A stretch of DNA of 64,000 bases from Cupriavidus oxalaticus (GCF_004768545.1 NZ_CP038635.1:3187501-3251500); one strand, 5' to 3'. Counted from the first letter of the stretch, positions 8,914-19,576 are shown. Numbers and translations: made by a program. The notes: generated from the sequence alone by a model not told the origin.

Positions 8914-10443
8914 ATGACCGAACTGGAATTCAAATCGCTGGCCGACCAGGGCTACAACCGCATCCCGCTGATCGCCGAGGCCTTTGCCGACCTGGAAACG
9001 CCGCTGTCGCTGTACCTGAAGCTGGCCCAGTCGCAGACGCGCGGGGTCAACACCTTCCTGCTGGAGTCGGTGGTCGGCGGCGAGCGCTTCGGGCGCTATT
9101 CCTTCATCGGCCTGCATGCGCGCACGCTGCTGCGCGCCTTCGGCAACCGCACCGAGGTGGTGACCGACGGCAAGGTGGTGGAAACGCACGAAGGCAATCC
9201 GCTCGACTTCATCGCCGAGTTTGAAGGCCGCTTCAAGGTCGCGCTGCGCCCGGGCCTGCCCCGCTTCTGCGGCGGCCTGGCCGGCTACTTCGGCTACGAC
9301 GCGGTGCGCTATATCGAGAAGAAACTCGCCAGCACGCAGAAGCCCGACGACCTGAACCTGCCCGATATCCAGCTGCTGCTGTGCGAAGAGCTGGCCGTGA
9401 TCGACAACCTGTCGGGCAAGCTCTACCTGATCGTCTACGCCGACCCGACCACGCCCGAAGCCTATCCCCGCGCCCGCCAGCGCCTGCGCGAGCTGCGCAT
9501 GAAGCTGCGCCAGCCGGTGGACGTGCCGGTAACCAGCCCGTCGGTGCAGACCGAGGTCTACCGCGAATTCGCCAAGGCGGACTACCTGAACGCCGTGCAC
9601 AAGGCCAAGGAATACATCATGGCCGGCGACATGATGCAGGTGCAGATCGGCCAGCGGCTGATGAAGCCCTACCGCGACTCGCCGCTGTCGCTGTACCGCG
9701 CTCTGCGTTCGCTGAACCCGTCGCCGTACATGTATTTCTACAACTTCGGCGACTTCCAGGTGGTGGGCGCGTCGCCGGAAATCCTGGTGCGCCAGGAGGA
9801 ACGCAAGGTCGGCACCAATGGCGACAACGGCGGCGACACCCGCAGCGAACACATCGTCACCATCCGCCCGCTGGCCGGCACCCGCCCGCGCGGCAATACG
9901 CCGGAAAAGGACGCCCAGCTTGCCACCGAGCTGCTCAACGATCCCAAGGAAATCGCCGAGCACGTGATGCTGATCGACCTGGCGCGCAACGATATCGGCC
10001 GCATCGCCCAGACCGGCTCGGTCAAGGTCACCGACAAGATGGTGATCGAGAAGTACTCGCACGTGCAGCATATCGTCAGCTCGGTCGAAGGCACGCTGCG
10101 CGAAGGCATGAGCAACCTCGACGTGCTGCGCGCGACCTTTCCCGCCGGCACGCTGTCGGGCGCGCCCAAGGTGCATGCGATGGAAATCATCGACGAGCTG
10201 GAGCCGCGCAAGCGCGGCATCTACGGCGGCGCGGTGGGCTACCTGTCGTTCGGCGGCGAGATGGACCTGGCCATTGCCATCCGCACCGGCATCATCAAGG
10301 ACGGCAATCTCTACGTGCAGGCCGCCGCCGGCATCGTTGCCGATTCGGACCCCGAGGCCGAATGGAGGGAAACCGAAGCCAAGGCGCGCGCCGTGATCCG
10401 CGCCGCCGAGCAGGTCCAGGATGGCCTGGACTCCGATATCTGA
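8914..10443 (+). CDS. trpE: Anthranilate synthase component I
   Basis: A 509-residue chorismate-utilising enzyme that makes anthranilate from chorismate with ammonia delivered by TrpG, the first step of tryptophan synthesis. The C-terminal catalytic domain shows [11 protein letters not shown], the DLARNDIGR motif, the [12 protein letters not shown] loop and GGAVGYLSF. The N-terminal region has LLESV and RYSFIG, the element that binds feedback tryptophan in this family. The ATG at 8914 follows AAGAGGACC and gives the family N-terminus; the open frame back to 8776 is not homologous. trpG starts 20 bases downstream. Confidence 0.97.
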   Translation: MTELEFKSLADQGYNRIPLIAEAFADLETPLSLYLKLAQSQTRGVNTFLLESVVGGERFGRYSFIGLHARTLLRAFGNRTEVVTDGKVVETHEGNPLDFIAEFEGRFKVALRPGLPRFCGGLAGYFGYDAVRYIEKKLASTQKPDDLNLPDIQLLLCEELAVIDNLSGKLYLIVYADPTTPEAYPRARQRLRELRMKLRQPVDVPVTSPSVQTEVYREFAKADYLNAVHKAKEYIMAGDMMQVQIGQRLMKPYRDSPLSLYRALRSLNPSPYMYFYNFGDFQVVGASPEILVRQEERKVGTNGDNGGDTRSEHIVTIRPLAGTRPRGNTPEKDAQLATELLNDPKEIAEHVMLIDLARNDIGRIAQTGSVKVTDKMVIEKYSHVQHIVSSVEGTLREGMSNLDVLRATFPAGTLSGAPKVHAMEIIDELEPRKRGIYGGAVGYLSFGGEMDLAIAIRTGIIKDGNLYVQAAAGIVADSDPEAEWRETEAKARAVIRAAEQVQDGLDSDI

Positions 10444-10463
10444 GAGAACAGGAGACAGACGCC

Positions 10464-11033
<570 letters not shown>

Positions 11034-11095
11034 GACTGCTCGACGCCGCGCCTTCCAGCACCCAACATGCCATCCAGACTGTCAACGAGAACGCC

Positions 11096-12121
11096 ATGAT
11101 CACGCCGCAAGAAGCCCTGACGCGCTGCATCGAGCACCGCGAAATCTTCCATGACGAGATGCTGCACCTGATGCGGCAGATCATGCAGGCGCAGATCTCG
11201 CCGGTGATGGCCGCCGCCATCCTGACCGGCCTGCGCGTGAAGAAGGAAACCATCGGCGAGATCTCCGCCGCCGCGCAGGTGATGCGCGAGTTCGCCAACA
11301 AGGTGCCGGTGAAAGACCGCGAGAATTTCGTCGATATCGTCGGCACCGGCGGCGATGGCTCGCATACGTTCAATATCTCGACTGCTTCGATGTTCGTCGC
11401 CGCCGCGGCGGGTGCGAAGATCGCCAAGCACGGCAACCGTGGCGTCAGCTCCAAGTCGGGCAGCGCCGACGTGCTGGAGGCGCTCGGCGTCAACATCATG
11501 CTCACGCCCGAGCAGGTCGGCCAGTGCATCGAGCAGACCGGCATCGGCTTCATGTTCGCCCCTACGCACCATCCGGCGATGAAGAACGTCGCGCCGATAC
11601 GCAAGGAAATGGGCGTGCGCACCATCTTCAATATCCTGGGCCCGCTGACCAACCCGGCCGATGCGCCCAATATCCTGATGGGCGTGTTCCACCCCGACCT
11701 GGTCGGCATCCAGGTGCGCGTGATGCAGCGCCTGGGCGCAAAGCACGCGATTGTCGTCTACGGCAAGGATGGCATGGACGAGGTGTCGCTCGGTGCCGCC
11801 ACGCTGGTCGGCGAGCTGAAGGACGGCGAGGTGCGCGAGTACGAGATCCACCCGGAAGACTTCGGCCTGTCGATGGTCTCCAACCGCGGCCTGAAGGTGG
11901 CCGATGCGGGGGAATCGAAGGAGATGTTGCTGGAAGCGCTGTCCGACGTGCCCGGCACGCCGCGCGAGATCGTGTCGCTGAACGCCGGCACCGCGCTGTA
12001 CGCCGCCAATGTGGCCGACTCGATCGAGGACGGCATCCGCCGCGCGCGCGAGGCCATCGCCAGCGGCGCTGCGCGCGAGAAGCTCGACCAGTTCGTGCGC
12101 GCCACGCAGCAATTCAAATAA
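11096..12121 (+). CDS. trpD: Anthranilate phosphoribosyltransferase
   Basis: A 341-residue type III phosphoribosyltransferase that joins anthranilate to PRPP. The PRPP-binding glycine loop [14 protein letters not shown], the [21 protein letters not shown] motif and the catalytic-region sequence [13 protein letters not shown] are all present, and the length is typical. The chosen ATG (11096) gives the family N-terminus MITPQEAL. The 62 bases after trpG contain an in-frame extension (starting near 11031) that does not look like TrpD. trpC follows after 11 bases. Confidence 0.96.
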   Translation: MITPQEALTRCIEHREIFHDEMLHLMRQIMQAQISPVMAAAILTGLRVKKETIGEISAAAQVMREFANKVPVKDRENFVDIVGTGGDGSHTFNISTASMFVAAAAGAKIAKHGNRGVSSKSGSADVLEALGVNIMLTPEQVGQCIEQTGIGFMFAPTHHPAMKNVAPIRKEMGVRTIFNILGPLTNPADAPNILMGVFHPDLVGIQVRVMQRLGAKHAIVVYGKDGMDEVSLGAATLVGELKDGEVREYEIHPEDFGLSMVSNRGLKVADAGESKEMLLEALSDVPGTPREIVSLNAGTALYAANVADSIEDGIRRAREAIASGAAREKLDQFVRATQQFK

Positions 12122-12132
12122 GAGGCGCTGAT

Positions 12133-12936
12133 ATGTCAGATATCCTGGACAAAATCCTGGCCGTGAAGGCCGATGAAGTGGCCGCCGCGCGCAAGAAGCG
12201 CGACCTGCCCAGCCTGCGCGCCGAGGCCGAGAGCCTGCGCACCGAGCCCGGCCTGGCACCGCGCGGTTTCGAGCGCGCGCTGCGCGAAAAGATCGCGGCT
12301 GGCCATGCCGGCGTGATCGCGGAGGTGAAGAAGGCCTCGCCGTCCAAGGGCGTGCTGCGCGAGAACTTCGTGCCCGAAGCCATCGCCGAGAGCTATGCCA
12401 CCCACGGCGCGGCCTGCCTGTCGGTGCTGACCGACGTGAATTTCTTCCAGGGCCATGCCGATTACCTGAAGCGCGCGCGCGGCGCGTGCCCGCTGCCTGC
12501 GCTGCGCAAGGACTTCATGGTCGACCTGTACCAGGTCTACGAGGCCCGCACCTGGGGCGCCGACTGCATCCTGCTGATCGTCGCCGCGCTGGACCATGGC
12601 CTGATGGCCGAGCTGGAAGCCTGTGCGCTGGAACTCGGCATGGACGTGCTGGTGGAAGTGCACGGCGACGATGAGCTCGACGCCGCGCTGCGGCTGAAGA
12701 CGCCGCTGCTGGGCGTGAATAACCGCAACCTGCGCACGTTCGAGGTGTCGCTGGACAATACGCTGGGCCTGCTGCCGCATATTTCGGCTGACAAGCTGGT
12801 GGTGACCGAATCGGGCATCCTCGGCCAGGCGGATGTGAAGCGCATGCGCGATGCCAATGTGCATGCGTTCCTGGTGGGCGAGGCGTTCATGCGGGCGCCG
12901 GATCCGGGGGTGGAGCTGGCGCGGTTGTTTGGCTGA
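12133..12936 (+). CDS. trpC: Indole-3-glycerol-phosphate synthase
   Basis: A 267-residue TIM-barrel enzyme that closes the indole ring from CdRP. The family signature [12 protein letters not shown] follows the N-terminal helices, with [30 protein letters not shown] and the C-terminal LVTESGI and [10 protein letters not shown] phosphate-binding loops. It is a stand-alone TrpC, not fused to TrpF. trpF, trpB and trpA are not in the window; in Burkholderiales they usually form a separate operon. The gene ends the trpEGDC unit and is followed by a REP-like hairpin. Confidence 0.96.
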   Translation: MSDILDKILAVKADEVAAARKKRDLPSLRAEAESLRTEPGLAPRGFERALREKIAAGHAGVIAEVKKASPSKGVLRENFVPEAIAESYATHGAACLSVLTDVNFFQGHADYLKRARGACPLPALRKDFMVDLYQVYEARTWGADCILLIVAALDHGLMAELEACALELGMDVLVEVHGDDELDAALRLKTPLLGVNNRNLRTFEVSLDNTLGLLPHISADKLVVTESGILGQADVKRMRDANVHAFLVGEAFMRAPDPGVELARLFG

Positions 12937-12960
12937 GGGTAAAGACCTACCGCTTGTTTG

Positions 12961-12990
12961 CTCCCCTCTCCCGCAAGCGGGAGAGGGGAC
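12961..12990. repeat. REP-like palindrome, copy 2 (perfect)
   Basis: CCCCTCTCCCGC (12963-12974) and GCGGGAGAGGGG (12977-12988) form a perfect 12-base-pair stem with an AA spacer. It lies 24 bases after the trpC stop codon. This is the cleanest copy of the family in the window and may stabilise or end the trp transcript. Confidence 0.85.
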
Positions 12991-13043
12991 CGGCTGGTGG
13001 TGATTGGGAAGCCATCGCCATTGCCCACCGTTAAATCCTCGCC

Positions 13044-13673
13044 ATGCCCCAGGAAATCGAACTCAAACTCGCCGTCCCCGACGCCGCCCTCGCCCCGCTG
13101 GCCGCCTGGCTCGACGCCAACGGCCAGCCGCAGGGCGAAGCGACCCTGCTCAACGTCTACCTCGACACGCCCGAACACGACCTGGCGCAGGCCCGCGCCG
13201 CGCTGCGCCTGCGCCGCAAGGGCGCGCAATGGCTGCAGACGCTGAAGACCGCCGGCAGCAGCCAGGCAGGCTTGGCCACGCGCCATGAATGGGAAACCGG
13301 AATCGCCGGGGAGGCCATCGAGCTGCAGACCTTCCCCGCTGAAGCGCAATCCGTGCTCGCGCCACTGGTCAGCAAGCTGGCACCGGTGTTCCGTACCGAC
13401 TTCATCCGCCGCACCTGGATCGTCACGCAGGACGGCGCGCGTATCGAGGCTGCCCTCGACACCGGCACCATTACCGCGCCGGCCAGCGCCGCGCAGGAAC
13501 GCATCCAGGAACTCGAACTGGAATGGCTCGACGGCGACGCCGCGCACGCGGCCGATGCCCTGCGCGCCTTCGCCGCACAGCTTGGCGCCGTGGCCACGCT
13601 GGCGCCTTCCGATCTCAGCAAAGCCGCGCGCGGCTACCGCCTCGCGGGAATCGCCGAAGGCAAGGCGTCATAA
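13044..13673 (+). CDS. CYTH domain protein (triphosphate tunnel family)
   Basis: A 209-residue protein whose N-terminus MPQEIELKL carries the ExExK signature of the CYTH superfamily. Further tunnel residues are visible in YLDTPEHDLAQARAALRLRRKG and LKTAG. Relatives are inorganic triphosphatases (YgiF type), class IV adenylate cyclases and thiamine triphosphatases. The length, without a CHAD domain, suggests a small triphosphatase. It begins 107 bases after trpC and is followed by ung after 32 bases. Substrate is inference only. Confidence 0.82.
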   Translation: MPQEIELKLAVPDAALAPLAAWLDANGQPQGEATLLNVYLDTPEHDLAQARAALRLRRKGAQWLQTLKTAGSSQAGLATRHEWETGIAGEAIELQTFPAEAQSVLAPLVSKLAPVFRTDFIRRTWIVTQDGARIEAALDTGTITAPASAAQERIQELELEWLDGDAAHAADALRAFAAQLGAVATLAPSDLSKAARGYRLAGIAEGKAS

Positions 13674-13705
13674 TCGCGGTTTTCCCCGCCAGGCATTCCT
13701 TACGC

Positions 13706-14479
13706 ATGCAAGCCGATCTCTTCGCCGCCGAAGCGCCCTGTGCCCCCGGCGAGCCCTCCCCCGCCGCCAGCCTGCAGGCCCAGGCCGATGCCCTCCCCGC
13801 CGCGTGGCGCGCGCTGCTGGCGCCCTGCATCACCGTGCCGGCATGGCAGGAGCTGGCCGCCTTTGTCGATGGTGAACGCGCCGCCGGCAAACCGGTGTTC
13901 CCGCACCACGTCTTCCACGCGCTGCACCTGACGCCGCCGGATGCGGTCAAGGTGGTGATCCTGGGCCAGGATCCATACCACGGCACCGGCACCGTCGGCG
14001 GCGTGGAGCTGCCGCAGGCGCACGGCCTGGCCTTCTCAGTGCAGGAAGGCATCAAGGTGCCGCCCAGCCTGCGCAACATCTTCAAGGAAATCGCCGCCGA
14101 GTTCGGCGTGGATAGCACCCCGCCGCGCACCTCGGGCAACCTGGAAGGCTGGGCACGCCAGGGCGTGCTGCTGCTCAACACCGTGCTGACGGTCGAGCAG
14201 GGCCAGGCCGCCAGCCACGCGCGCCGCGGCTGGGAAGCGGTCACGGACTGCCTGATCCACGCGCTGGCGGCAAGCCGCCCGAACCTGGTGTTCATGCTGT
14301 GGGGCAGCCACGCCCAGGCGAAGAAACCGTTGCTCGGCGACGGCCACCGCGTGCTCGAAGCGCCGCATCCTTCGCCGCTGTCGGCGCATCGCGGCTTTCT
14401 CGGCTGCGGCCACTTCCGCGAAGCCAACCGCTGGCTCGAAGCGCACGGCCGCACGCCGGTCGACTGGACCGCGGCCTGA
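13706..14479 (+). CDS. ung: Uracil-DNA glycosylase
   Basis: A 257-residue family 1 uracil-DNA glycosylase that excises uracil from DNA. The catalytic water-activating loop GQDPYHG holds Asp89, and the second active-site motif HPSPLSAHRGF holds the catalytic His. Between GQDPYHG and the AHGLAFSV strand this protein carries about seven extra residues (around GTVGGVEL) compared with the E. coli enzyme as I recall it. The ATG at 13706 gives the expected N-terminal extension. The gene ends four bases from the convergent acylphosphatase stop. Confidence 0.96.
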   Translation: MQADLFAAEAPCAPGEPSPAASLQAQADALPAAWRALLAPCITVPAWQELAAFVDGERAAGKPVFPHHVFHALHLTPPDAVKVVILGQDPYHGTGTVGGVELPQAHGLAFSVQEGIKVPPSLRNIFKEIAAEFGVDSTPPRTSGNLEGWARQGVLLLNTVLTVEQGQAASHARRGWEAVTDCLIHALAASRPNLVFMLWGSHAQAKKPLLGDGHRVLEAPHPSPLSAHRGFLGCGHFREANRWLEAHGRTPVDWTAA

Positions 14480-14483
14480 TCGA

Positions 14484-14762
14484 CTAGATCGTCGGCCGGA
14501 ACTCGAAGCCGGCGAACTCCCCTTCCCCGCGCCCGACCTCGACAAACGTCACTTGCGCCGCCGGCGGGCCCGTTTCCATCCACGCCTGCAGCGCTTCCAG
14601 CTGCTTGACGGTGCCGTGCGCCATCACCTCGACGGTGCCGTCGACCCGGTTGCGCACCCAGCCGCCCAGCCCGAGTTCATCCGCGGCGTCGGCGCAGGCG
14701 GCGCGATAGCCGACGCCCTGCACGCGCCCATGCGCGACCAGGCGCCAGGTTGCCTTCTTCAT
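14484..14762 (-). CDS. acyP: Acylphosphatase
   Basis: A 92-residue acylphosphatase, the standard size, hydrolysing carboxyl-phosphate bonds. The catalytic Arg is in HGRVQGVGYRAAC and the catalytic Asn in GGWVRNRVDGTVEV, both in their usual places. The start at 14762 gives MKKATWRL; an upstream extension to 14984 overlaps the degraded permease region and is not credible. Single gene, convergent with ung. Confidence 0.95.
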   Translation of the reverse strand: MKKATWRLVAHGRVQGVGYRAACADAADELGLGGWVRNRVDGTVEVMAHGTVKQLEALQAWMETGPPAAQVTFVEVGRGEGEFAGFEFRPTI

Positions 14763-14862
14763 GGCCGTTTCCCCGTGAGCGCACGCGAGGCGTGCGCGTT
14801 CTGTGATCGACACCAAGTAAACTAGACCGCCATGCCGGGCGTTACAAAGGGATGCGCGCCGC

Positions 14863-15224
14863 CCGGGTGAAGCCGGCTGCATGCGCCAGTAAGTCCGATC
14901 ATCCTGGCCGTGATCCTGATGATCGCGTTCGCTGCGCAGCAGATGAATGCCCCGTTCCACCCCGACCAGCAGCTGGCGGTGCACCTGGACGTGGCCTACC
15001 CTGCCCTACTACCTGATGCGCACCAGCATCCGCATGCTGGCGGCACTGGCGGCGTCGCTGCTGTTCTCGCTGGCGTTCGCGGCACTGGCGTCCAAGAGCC
15101 GCACCGCCGAGAAGGTGCTGGTGCCGGCGCTGGGGGGCGGTATGGGGAGATCTTTGAGTACAGCTATAACAGCGGGATGCTGACGTTGCCTGAGGATGAG
15201 ATGCCGGAGGGGCACGGCCTTTAA
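14863..15224 (+). pseudogene. Remnant of a NitT/TauT-type ABC transporter permease
   Basis: The frame around 14898-15000 reads a membrane segment (IILAVILMIAFAAQQMNAPF); after about 15001 the homology continues in another frame as LPYYLMRTSIRMLAALAAS and ASKSRTAEKVLVPAL. Removing one C at about 15001 would restore ...DVAYLPYYLMRT..., so this is a one-base frameshift. The text then breaks off at about 15135. The motif order is that of sulfonate/nitrate-type permeases, which are far longer. No start signal, receptor or ATPase gene is adjacent. The boundaries are approximate; the tail 15135-15224 is unrecognised. The rest of 14763-15295 holds only a REP-like repeat. Confidence 0.65.
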
Positions 15225-15240
15225 CGCCGCGACAGATTTT

Positions 15241-15268
15241 CTCCCCTCCCGCAAGCGGGAGAGGGGAG
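15241..15268. repeat. REP-like palindrome, copy 3
   Basis: CTCCCC-TCCCGC (15241-15252), AA, then GCGGGA-GA-GGGGAG (15255-15268). Compared with copy 2 the left arm lacks CT, leaving a two-base bulge. It lies between the permease remnant and the convergent end of the FUSC gene. Confidence 0.8.
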
Positions 15269-15295
15269 AAAACCCATCGGGACTCGAACGCGTGA

Positions 15296-17644
15296 TTAAG
15301 AACGCGCCCGCATCGCCCGCCCGATCGCCCCGGTACGCAGCGCGATCTTGGCCGCGTCCTCGCGCAGCGCGCGCAGCCGGCGCTCCAGCACTGCGTTGGC
15401 GGGACGGCCAGTGGAGCTGGACGCCGGCCCGGCCTGCTCGCTAGACTCGCCCAGAGCGGCAGCCTGTACCAGCGTATCGGTGCGGCGCTTGTCCGCCGAG
15501 TCCGCCAGCCGCGCGCGGCGCTCGGCCGCCGCATCCTCCTCGGCTTCAGCGACATCGGCCACGACCGGCCCTGCCGCTACCGCCAGCGGCGCCTGCGCTT
15601 CGGCCAACACAGGCGCGCGTTCGCGGCGGATAAAGCCCGCGCCGCGCCCGCCGCCACGCTCGTCGGCATGCAGCCGCTCGCTGGCCAGCTGCAGGCTGTT
15701 GCGCGCCGCTTCGGTAGCCTGCTCGATGGCCGCCTCGGCCGCGGGAATATCCAGCTCATCGTAGTGCTGCCGCACCTGGATCCGCGCCGCCGCCACGTGC
15801 GCCGCCACCAGGTAGTTCTGCACGATAAAGCGGTTCAGGTTGTCGACCGCGCGATGCCGGCTCCTGGGCTCGTCCAGCATGCGCTGGAACGAAGAGATCA
15901 GCGCCGACAGGTTGTCCATGAACTGCTTGCGCTGCACGCGATAGGCAAAGTCGTCCTTGGCCCGGCGCAGCAGCAGGTCGCGCGTTGCGGCGATATAGCG
16001 GCGGTTGGCCTGCAGCACGTTCTCCACCAGCTTGGGGATGGCGCGGTATTCCCAGCTCGGCAGCACGAAGCTGAACAACGAGGCGATGATGCCGCCGATC
16101 ACCGTATCGACCAGCCGCTCACCCGCCACCGTCGGGCTGCCCGGCATCAGCAGGTTGATCTGGATGAGCACCTGGATGCAGGCCGCGATCGCGGTATAGC
16201 GGTACTTGATGGTCACGAACGCGGCGCTGGCCACCAGCGCCAGAAACAGCACGCCCAGCAGTATCAGCGGCTCGTCCACCACCTTCAGGATCCCCACCGC
16301 CACCACGCAGCCGATCAGCGTGCCGATCACGCGGTCGTTGTAGCGCTGCTTGGTCATGCTGAAGTTCGGCTTCAGGATGACGATGATGGTCAGCAGGATC
16401 CAGTAGCTGTGCGAGGCGTACGGCAGGTGGTTGGTGATCCACAGCCCCAGCGCCACCGCCATCGACATGCGCAGCGCAAAGCGGAACGCCGGCGAGCGCC
16501 AGTGCAGGTTTTCGCGCAGCACGCCCAGCTCGTACTTCTGGCGCGTCAGGAACGGCGTCATGTCGCTGCCCGGCAGCACCTTGGCCGGCTCCACCGGCGT
16601 GCGCGAGGCCTCGTGCAGCTGCCCGATCAGCGTGATCGCGCCGCGGATCATGTCCAGCGTCTCGGCCAGCGCCGTCATCGCCGCGGGCTTGATGTGGTGG
16701 TGGCGCAGCTGCGCGATCTCGGCCTCGACCGCGCGCAGGCCTTCGCGGTATTCCACCGTCGCGTAAGAGCCGCGCCCGCGCGTGACCTCGTAGGCGATCT
16801 CTTCCACGTCCTTGCACATCAGCACTACCAGCCCGCGCAGGTGGTCCAGCACCGGCGTGCCGCCGAAGGTCTGGCGCAGCAGCGGGTAGTCGGTGTTGGT
16901 GGACAGCACGTACTCGTACAGGTCGAGCATGCGCAGGTGCACCTGCACCAGCAGCCCGTCATGCGGCGTGCGGTTGCCGCGCAGCACCAGGTCGCGCGCG
17001 GCCTGCTGGCGCTCGGCCACCACGATCTGCTGGCGCACCAGCTGGTTGAACTGGGCATCGTAGTCATTGCCGGCGTCGTAGAAGCCGGCCTTGATCTCGA
17101 GGTAGCCGGCCAGCTCGTACAGCGACTCGGCCAGTACCTGTTGCCTGGTGCGCCGCTCGGTCAGCCAGCTCACCAGCATCGCGTAGCCGAGGTAGGCCAC
17201 CGCGCCGGCGCTGAACTGCGCCGCATGGACCAGCGCGCGCTCGACCACGAAGTCCTCGTTGATCGTGAGCGTCATCACGAACAGCGCGGCGAATTGCAGC
17301 GGCAAGGTCTTGTTGCCGTACACCGTCATCATGGCGGCGAGGAACGTCACCAGCACCAGCACGAACGGCATCACCCGCGGGAACGGCGTGGTCAGCGCCA
17401 CCACCAGCGTCACCGCGCTGCACAGCAGCACGCTCGCCAGCATCTCGTTGAATTTGTGGTTCAGCGGGCTGGGCAGGTCCATCAGGCTGGTGCACAGCGC
17501 GCCCATCGACACCACCATCGCGGTGGGCAGGTCGGAGAAATGCAGCGCGATCAGCGTGGCGCCGATCACCCCGGTGGCCGAGCGCAGCCCCCGATATACG
17601 TAGTGCGAATACAGGAAGGTGCGGGGGTCGTGCGCGTATTGCAT
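15296..17644 (-). CDS. FUSC-family (YccS-like) inner-membrane protein
   Basis: A 782-residue protein with two membrane blocks. The first (about residues 15-145) begins after YSHYVYRGLRSATGVIG and the second (about 375-530) contains LRMSMAVALGLWI and the NRDVIGTLIGC-like RYNDRVIGTLIGCVVAVG loop typical of FUSC/aromatic-acid-exporter-like proteins. A cytosolic helical domain lies between them and an Ala/Arg-rich helical tail follows. Relatives (YccS, YhfK, AaeB) are putative efflux permeases; substrates are unknown. Start 17644 (MQYAHDP) is chosen because the upstream frame is Pro/Arg-rich. It follows the M61 peptidase gene by 52 bases in the same direction. Confidence 0.85.
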   Translation of the reverse strand: MQYAHDPRTFLYSHYVYRGLRSATGVIGATLIALHFSDLPTAMVVSMGALCTSLMDLPSPLNHKFNEMLASVLLCSAVTLVVALTTPFPRVMPFVLVLVTFLAAMMTVYGNKTLPLQFAALFVMTLTINEDFVVERALVHAAQFSAGAVAYLGYAMLVSWLTERRTRQQVLAESLYELAGYLEIKAGFYDAGNDYDAQFNQLVRQQIVVAERQQAARDLVLRGNRTPHDGLLVQVHLRMLDLYEYVLSTNTDYPLLRQTFGGTPVLDHLRGLVVLMCKDVEEIAYEVTRGRGSYATVEYREGLRAVEAEIAQLRHHHIKPAAMTALAETLDMIRGAITLIGQLHEASRTPVEPAKVLPGSDMTPFLTRQKYELGVLRENLHWRSPAFRFALRMSMAVALGLWITNHLPYASHSYWILLTIIVILKPNFSMTKQRYNDRVIGTLIGCVVAVGILKVVDEPLILLGVLFLALVASAAFVTIKYRYTAIAACIQVLIQINLLMPGSPTVAGERLVDTVIGGIIASLFSFVLPSWEYRAIPKLVENVLQANRRYIAATRDLLLRRAKDDFAYRVQRKQFMDNLSALISSFQRMLDEPRSRHRAVDNLNRFIVQNYLVAAHVAAARIQVRQHYDELDIPAAEAAIEQATEAARNSLQLASERLHADERGGGRGAGFIRRERAPVLAEAQAPLAVAAGPVVADVAEAEEDAAAERRARLADSADKRRTDTLVQAAALGESSEQAGPASSSTGRPANAVLERRLRALREDAAKIALRTGAIGRAMRARS

Positions 17645-17696
17645 ACGGCGATGCGGCCGGGGCGGTGGCTGGGTTGTGGGGGATCGCTGCGCTACG

Positions 17697-19511
17697 TCAC
17701 TGGCCCAGCCAGCGCGAGCGCGCCGCATGCCGGCCGTCCGCCAGCTTGACCTTGAACTGCGCCGCGGGCTCGCGCGCCAGCGTGACCGGCAGCACCTGCA
17801 GCTCGTCGCGGCGGAAGGCGTGCAGGTCGATGCGGTCGCCGGTGCGGTAGCGTCCCAGCAGCTTGTCGACCTGGCCGGGCCCCACGCGCAGGCCGTCGAT
17901 GGCCACCAGCAGGTCGCCGGCCGACAGGCCCGCGGCCTGCGCCGCGCCGCCGTCCAGCACCTGCGTGACGCGTACCCAGCCGTCGTCAGTCTTGACCTTG
18001 ATGCCCAGCGCCGCGGTGCGCGACGGCTTCTGCGCCTCGGCCTTGACGCCGAAGTCCCTGAACAGCGCCGCCAGCGGCAGTTCGCCGGTGCCTTCGGTCA
18101 GCGAGCGCAGCAGGCTGCCCAGCTTCAGGCCGGTCACATCGTCGAACAGCGCATACACCTCCGGCTCGGTCACGCCGCGCTGCATCGCGCCGGGCGCATA
18201 GAAGCCGCGCCCGTAGCGGCGCCACAGCGCGCGCATGACGTCGTCGAGCGAGCGCCGTCCGCGCGACTTGGCGCGGATGGTCAGGTCCAGCGCCAGCGCC
18301 ACCAGCGACCCCTTGGTGTAGTAGCTGACGATGGCGTTGGGCGCGTTCTCGTCCTGGCGGTAGTACTTGGTCCAGGCATCGAACGAGCTTTCGGCCACGC
18401 TCTGCTTGGTGCGGCCGTTGCCGCGCAGCACGCCGTTCCAGGTCTTGCCCAGCATCTCGACGTACTGCGCCTCGGTCACGCAGCCCGAGCGCACCAGCAC
18501 CAGGTCGTCGTAGTAGCTGGTGAAGCCCTCGAACAGCCACAGCAGCGGCGTGTAGGCTTCGTCGGCCAGCCGGTACGGCACGAACGCGGCGGGCTTGATG
18601 CGCTTGACGTTCCAGGTGTGGAAATACTCGTGGCTGCACAGGCCCAGGAAGGTGCGATAGCCCTCGCTGGTGTCGCTGTCGCCGCGCACCGGCAGGTCAT
18701 TGCGCGCGCACATCAGCGCGGTGCTGGCGCGGTGCTCGAGGCCGCCGTAGCCGTCGGTGGTGACCATCGTCATGAAGACGTAGCGGCGGTTGCTGTCCAG
18801 GAACGGCGCCTCGGCGCTGCGGGGTTCGAACAGGCGGATCTGGTTTTCGCAGATGCGCTTGAGGTCGCGGCAGACGCGCTCGAGGTCGAGGTTGGGCACG
18901 CGGCCGGTGAAGACCACGTCGTGCTGCGCGCCACAGGCACGGAAGCTGGCGAGCTGGAAGTTGCCCATCTCGACAGGGTGGTCGACCAGTTCGTCGTAGT
19001 CGGCAACCTGGTAGCGGCCGAAGCCGTAGCGCTTCGCGCCGTCGCGGCCCGGCGCTTCCGGCATCGCGGTGGCGACACGCCAGCCGCGGTAGGCCTCGCC
19101 TTCGGGCGCGTGGATATCGACGGTGCATGGCCGCTCGGCCTGGCCTTCGACGCACAGGAACACCGAGCTGCCGTTGAAGAAGCCATGGGTGGCGTCCAGG
19201 TGCGCGGCGCGCACCGACAGGTCCCAGGCATAGACTTCGTAGCTCAGCATCAGCGGGCCGTCCGACAGGCTCACCGGCGCGGCCTGCCAGCTCTGCTTGT
19301 CGAGCTTGGTCAGCGGGACTTCGCGGCCGCCGGCATCGGCACGGATGCGCACGATATGGCGGGCGAAGTCGCGGATCATGTAGCTGCCCGGGATCCACGC
19401 GGGCAGCGTGAAGCGCTGGCCGGCGGGATCGGGCTCGCTCACCGTGACGGTGACGGCAAACAGGTGCGCCTCAGGCGCAAGCGGGGCGATGGCGTAGCGG
19501 ATCGGCGTCAT
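17697..19511 (-). CDS. M61-family glycyl aminopeptidase-like metallopeptidase with PDZ domain
   Basis: A 604-residue zinc peptidase. The HEXXH motif is HEYFH (residues 294-298) followed by TWNVKRIKP, and Glu328 in LFEGFTSYYDD is in the place of the third zinc ligand. The N-terminal beta-domain (PAWIPGSYMIRDFARHI) is typical of M61, and the C-terminus has a PDZ domain (GLSAGDLLVAIDGL, about 500-560). No signal peptide is evident at MTPIRYAI, so a cytosolic location is likely. Family members cleave N-terminal Gly or Ala, but the physiological substrate is not known. It is downstream of the AcuI-type gene. Confidence 0.92.
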   Translation of the reverse strand: MTPIRYAIAPLAPEAHLFAVTVTVSEPDPAGQRFTLPAWIPGSYMIRDFARHIVRIRADAGGREVPLTKLDKQSWQAAPVSLSDGPLMLSYEVYAWDLSVRAAHLDATHGFFNGSSVFLCVEGQAERPCTVDIHAPEGEAYRGWRVATAMPEAPGRDGAKRYGFGRYQVADYDELVDHPVEMGNFQLASFRACGAQHDVVFTGRVPNLDLERVCRDLKRICENQIRLFEPRSAEAPFLDSNRRYVFMTMVTTDGYGGLEHRASTALMCARNDLPVRGDSDTSEGYRTFLGLCSHEYFHTWNVKRIKPAAFVPYRLADEAYTPLLWLFEGFTSYYDDLVLVRSGCVTEAQYVEMLGKTWNGVLRGNGRTKQSVAESSFDAWTKYYRQDENAPNAIVSYYTKGSLVALALDLTIRAKSRGRRSLDDVMRALWRRYGRGFYAPGAMQRGVTEPEVYALFDDVTGLKLGSLLRSLTEGTGELPLAALFRDFGVKAEAQKPSRTAALGIKVKTDDGWVRVTQVLDGGAAQAAGLSAGDLLVAIDGLRVGPGQVDKLLGRYRTGDRIDLHAFRRDELQVLPVTLAREPAAQFKVKLADGRHAARSRWLGQ

Positions 19512-19576
19512 GGGCAGGATTGTAACGTCGGCGCACCGCTGGCCTCGCCGACGCTGGTGAAGCAGCCGGTCGCCGC

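Noticed and set aside
15668..17749. A 693-codon plus-strand frame opposite the FUSC gene
   Set aside because: Rich in His, Gln, Arg and Ala with no recognisable domain; it is the antisense frame of a real membrane protein.
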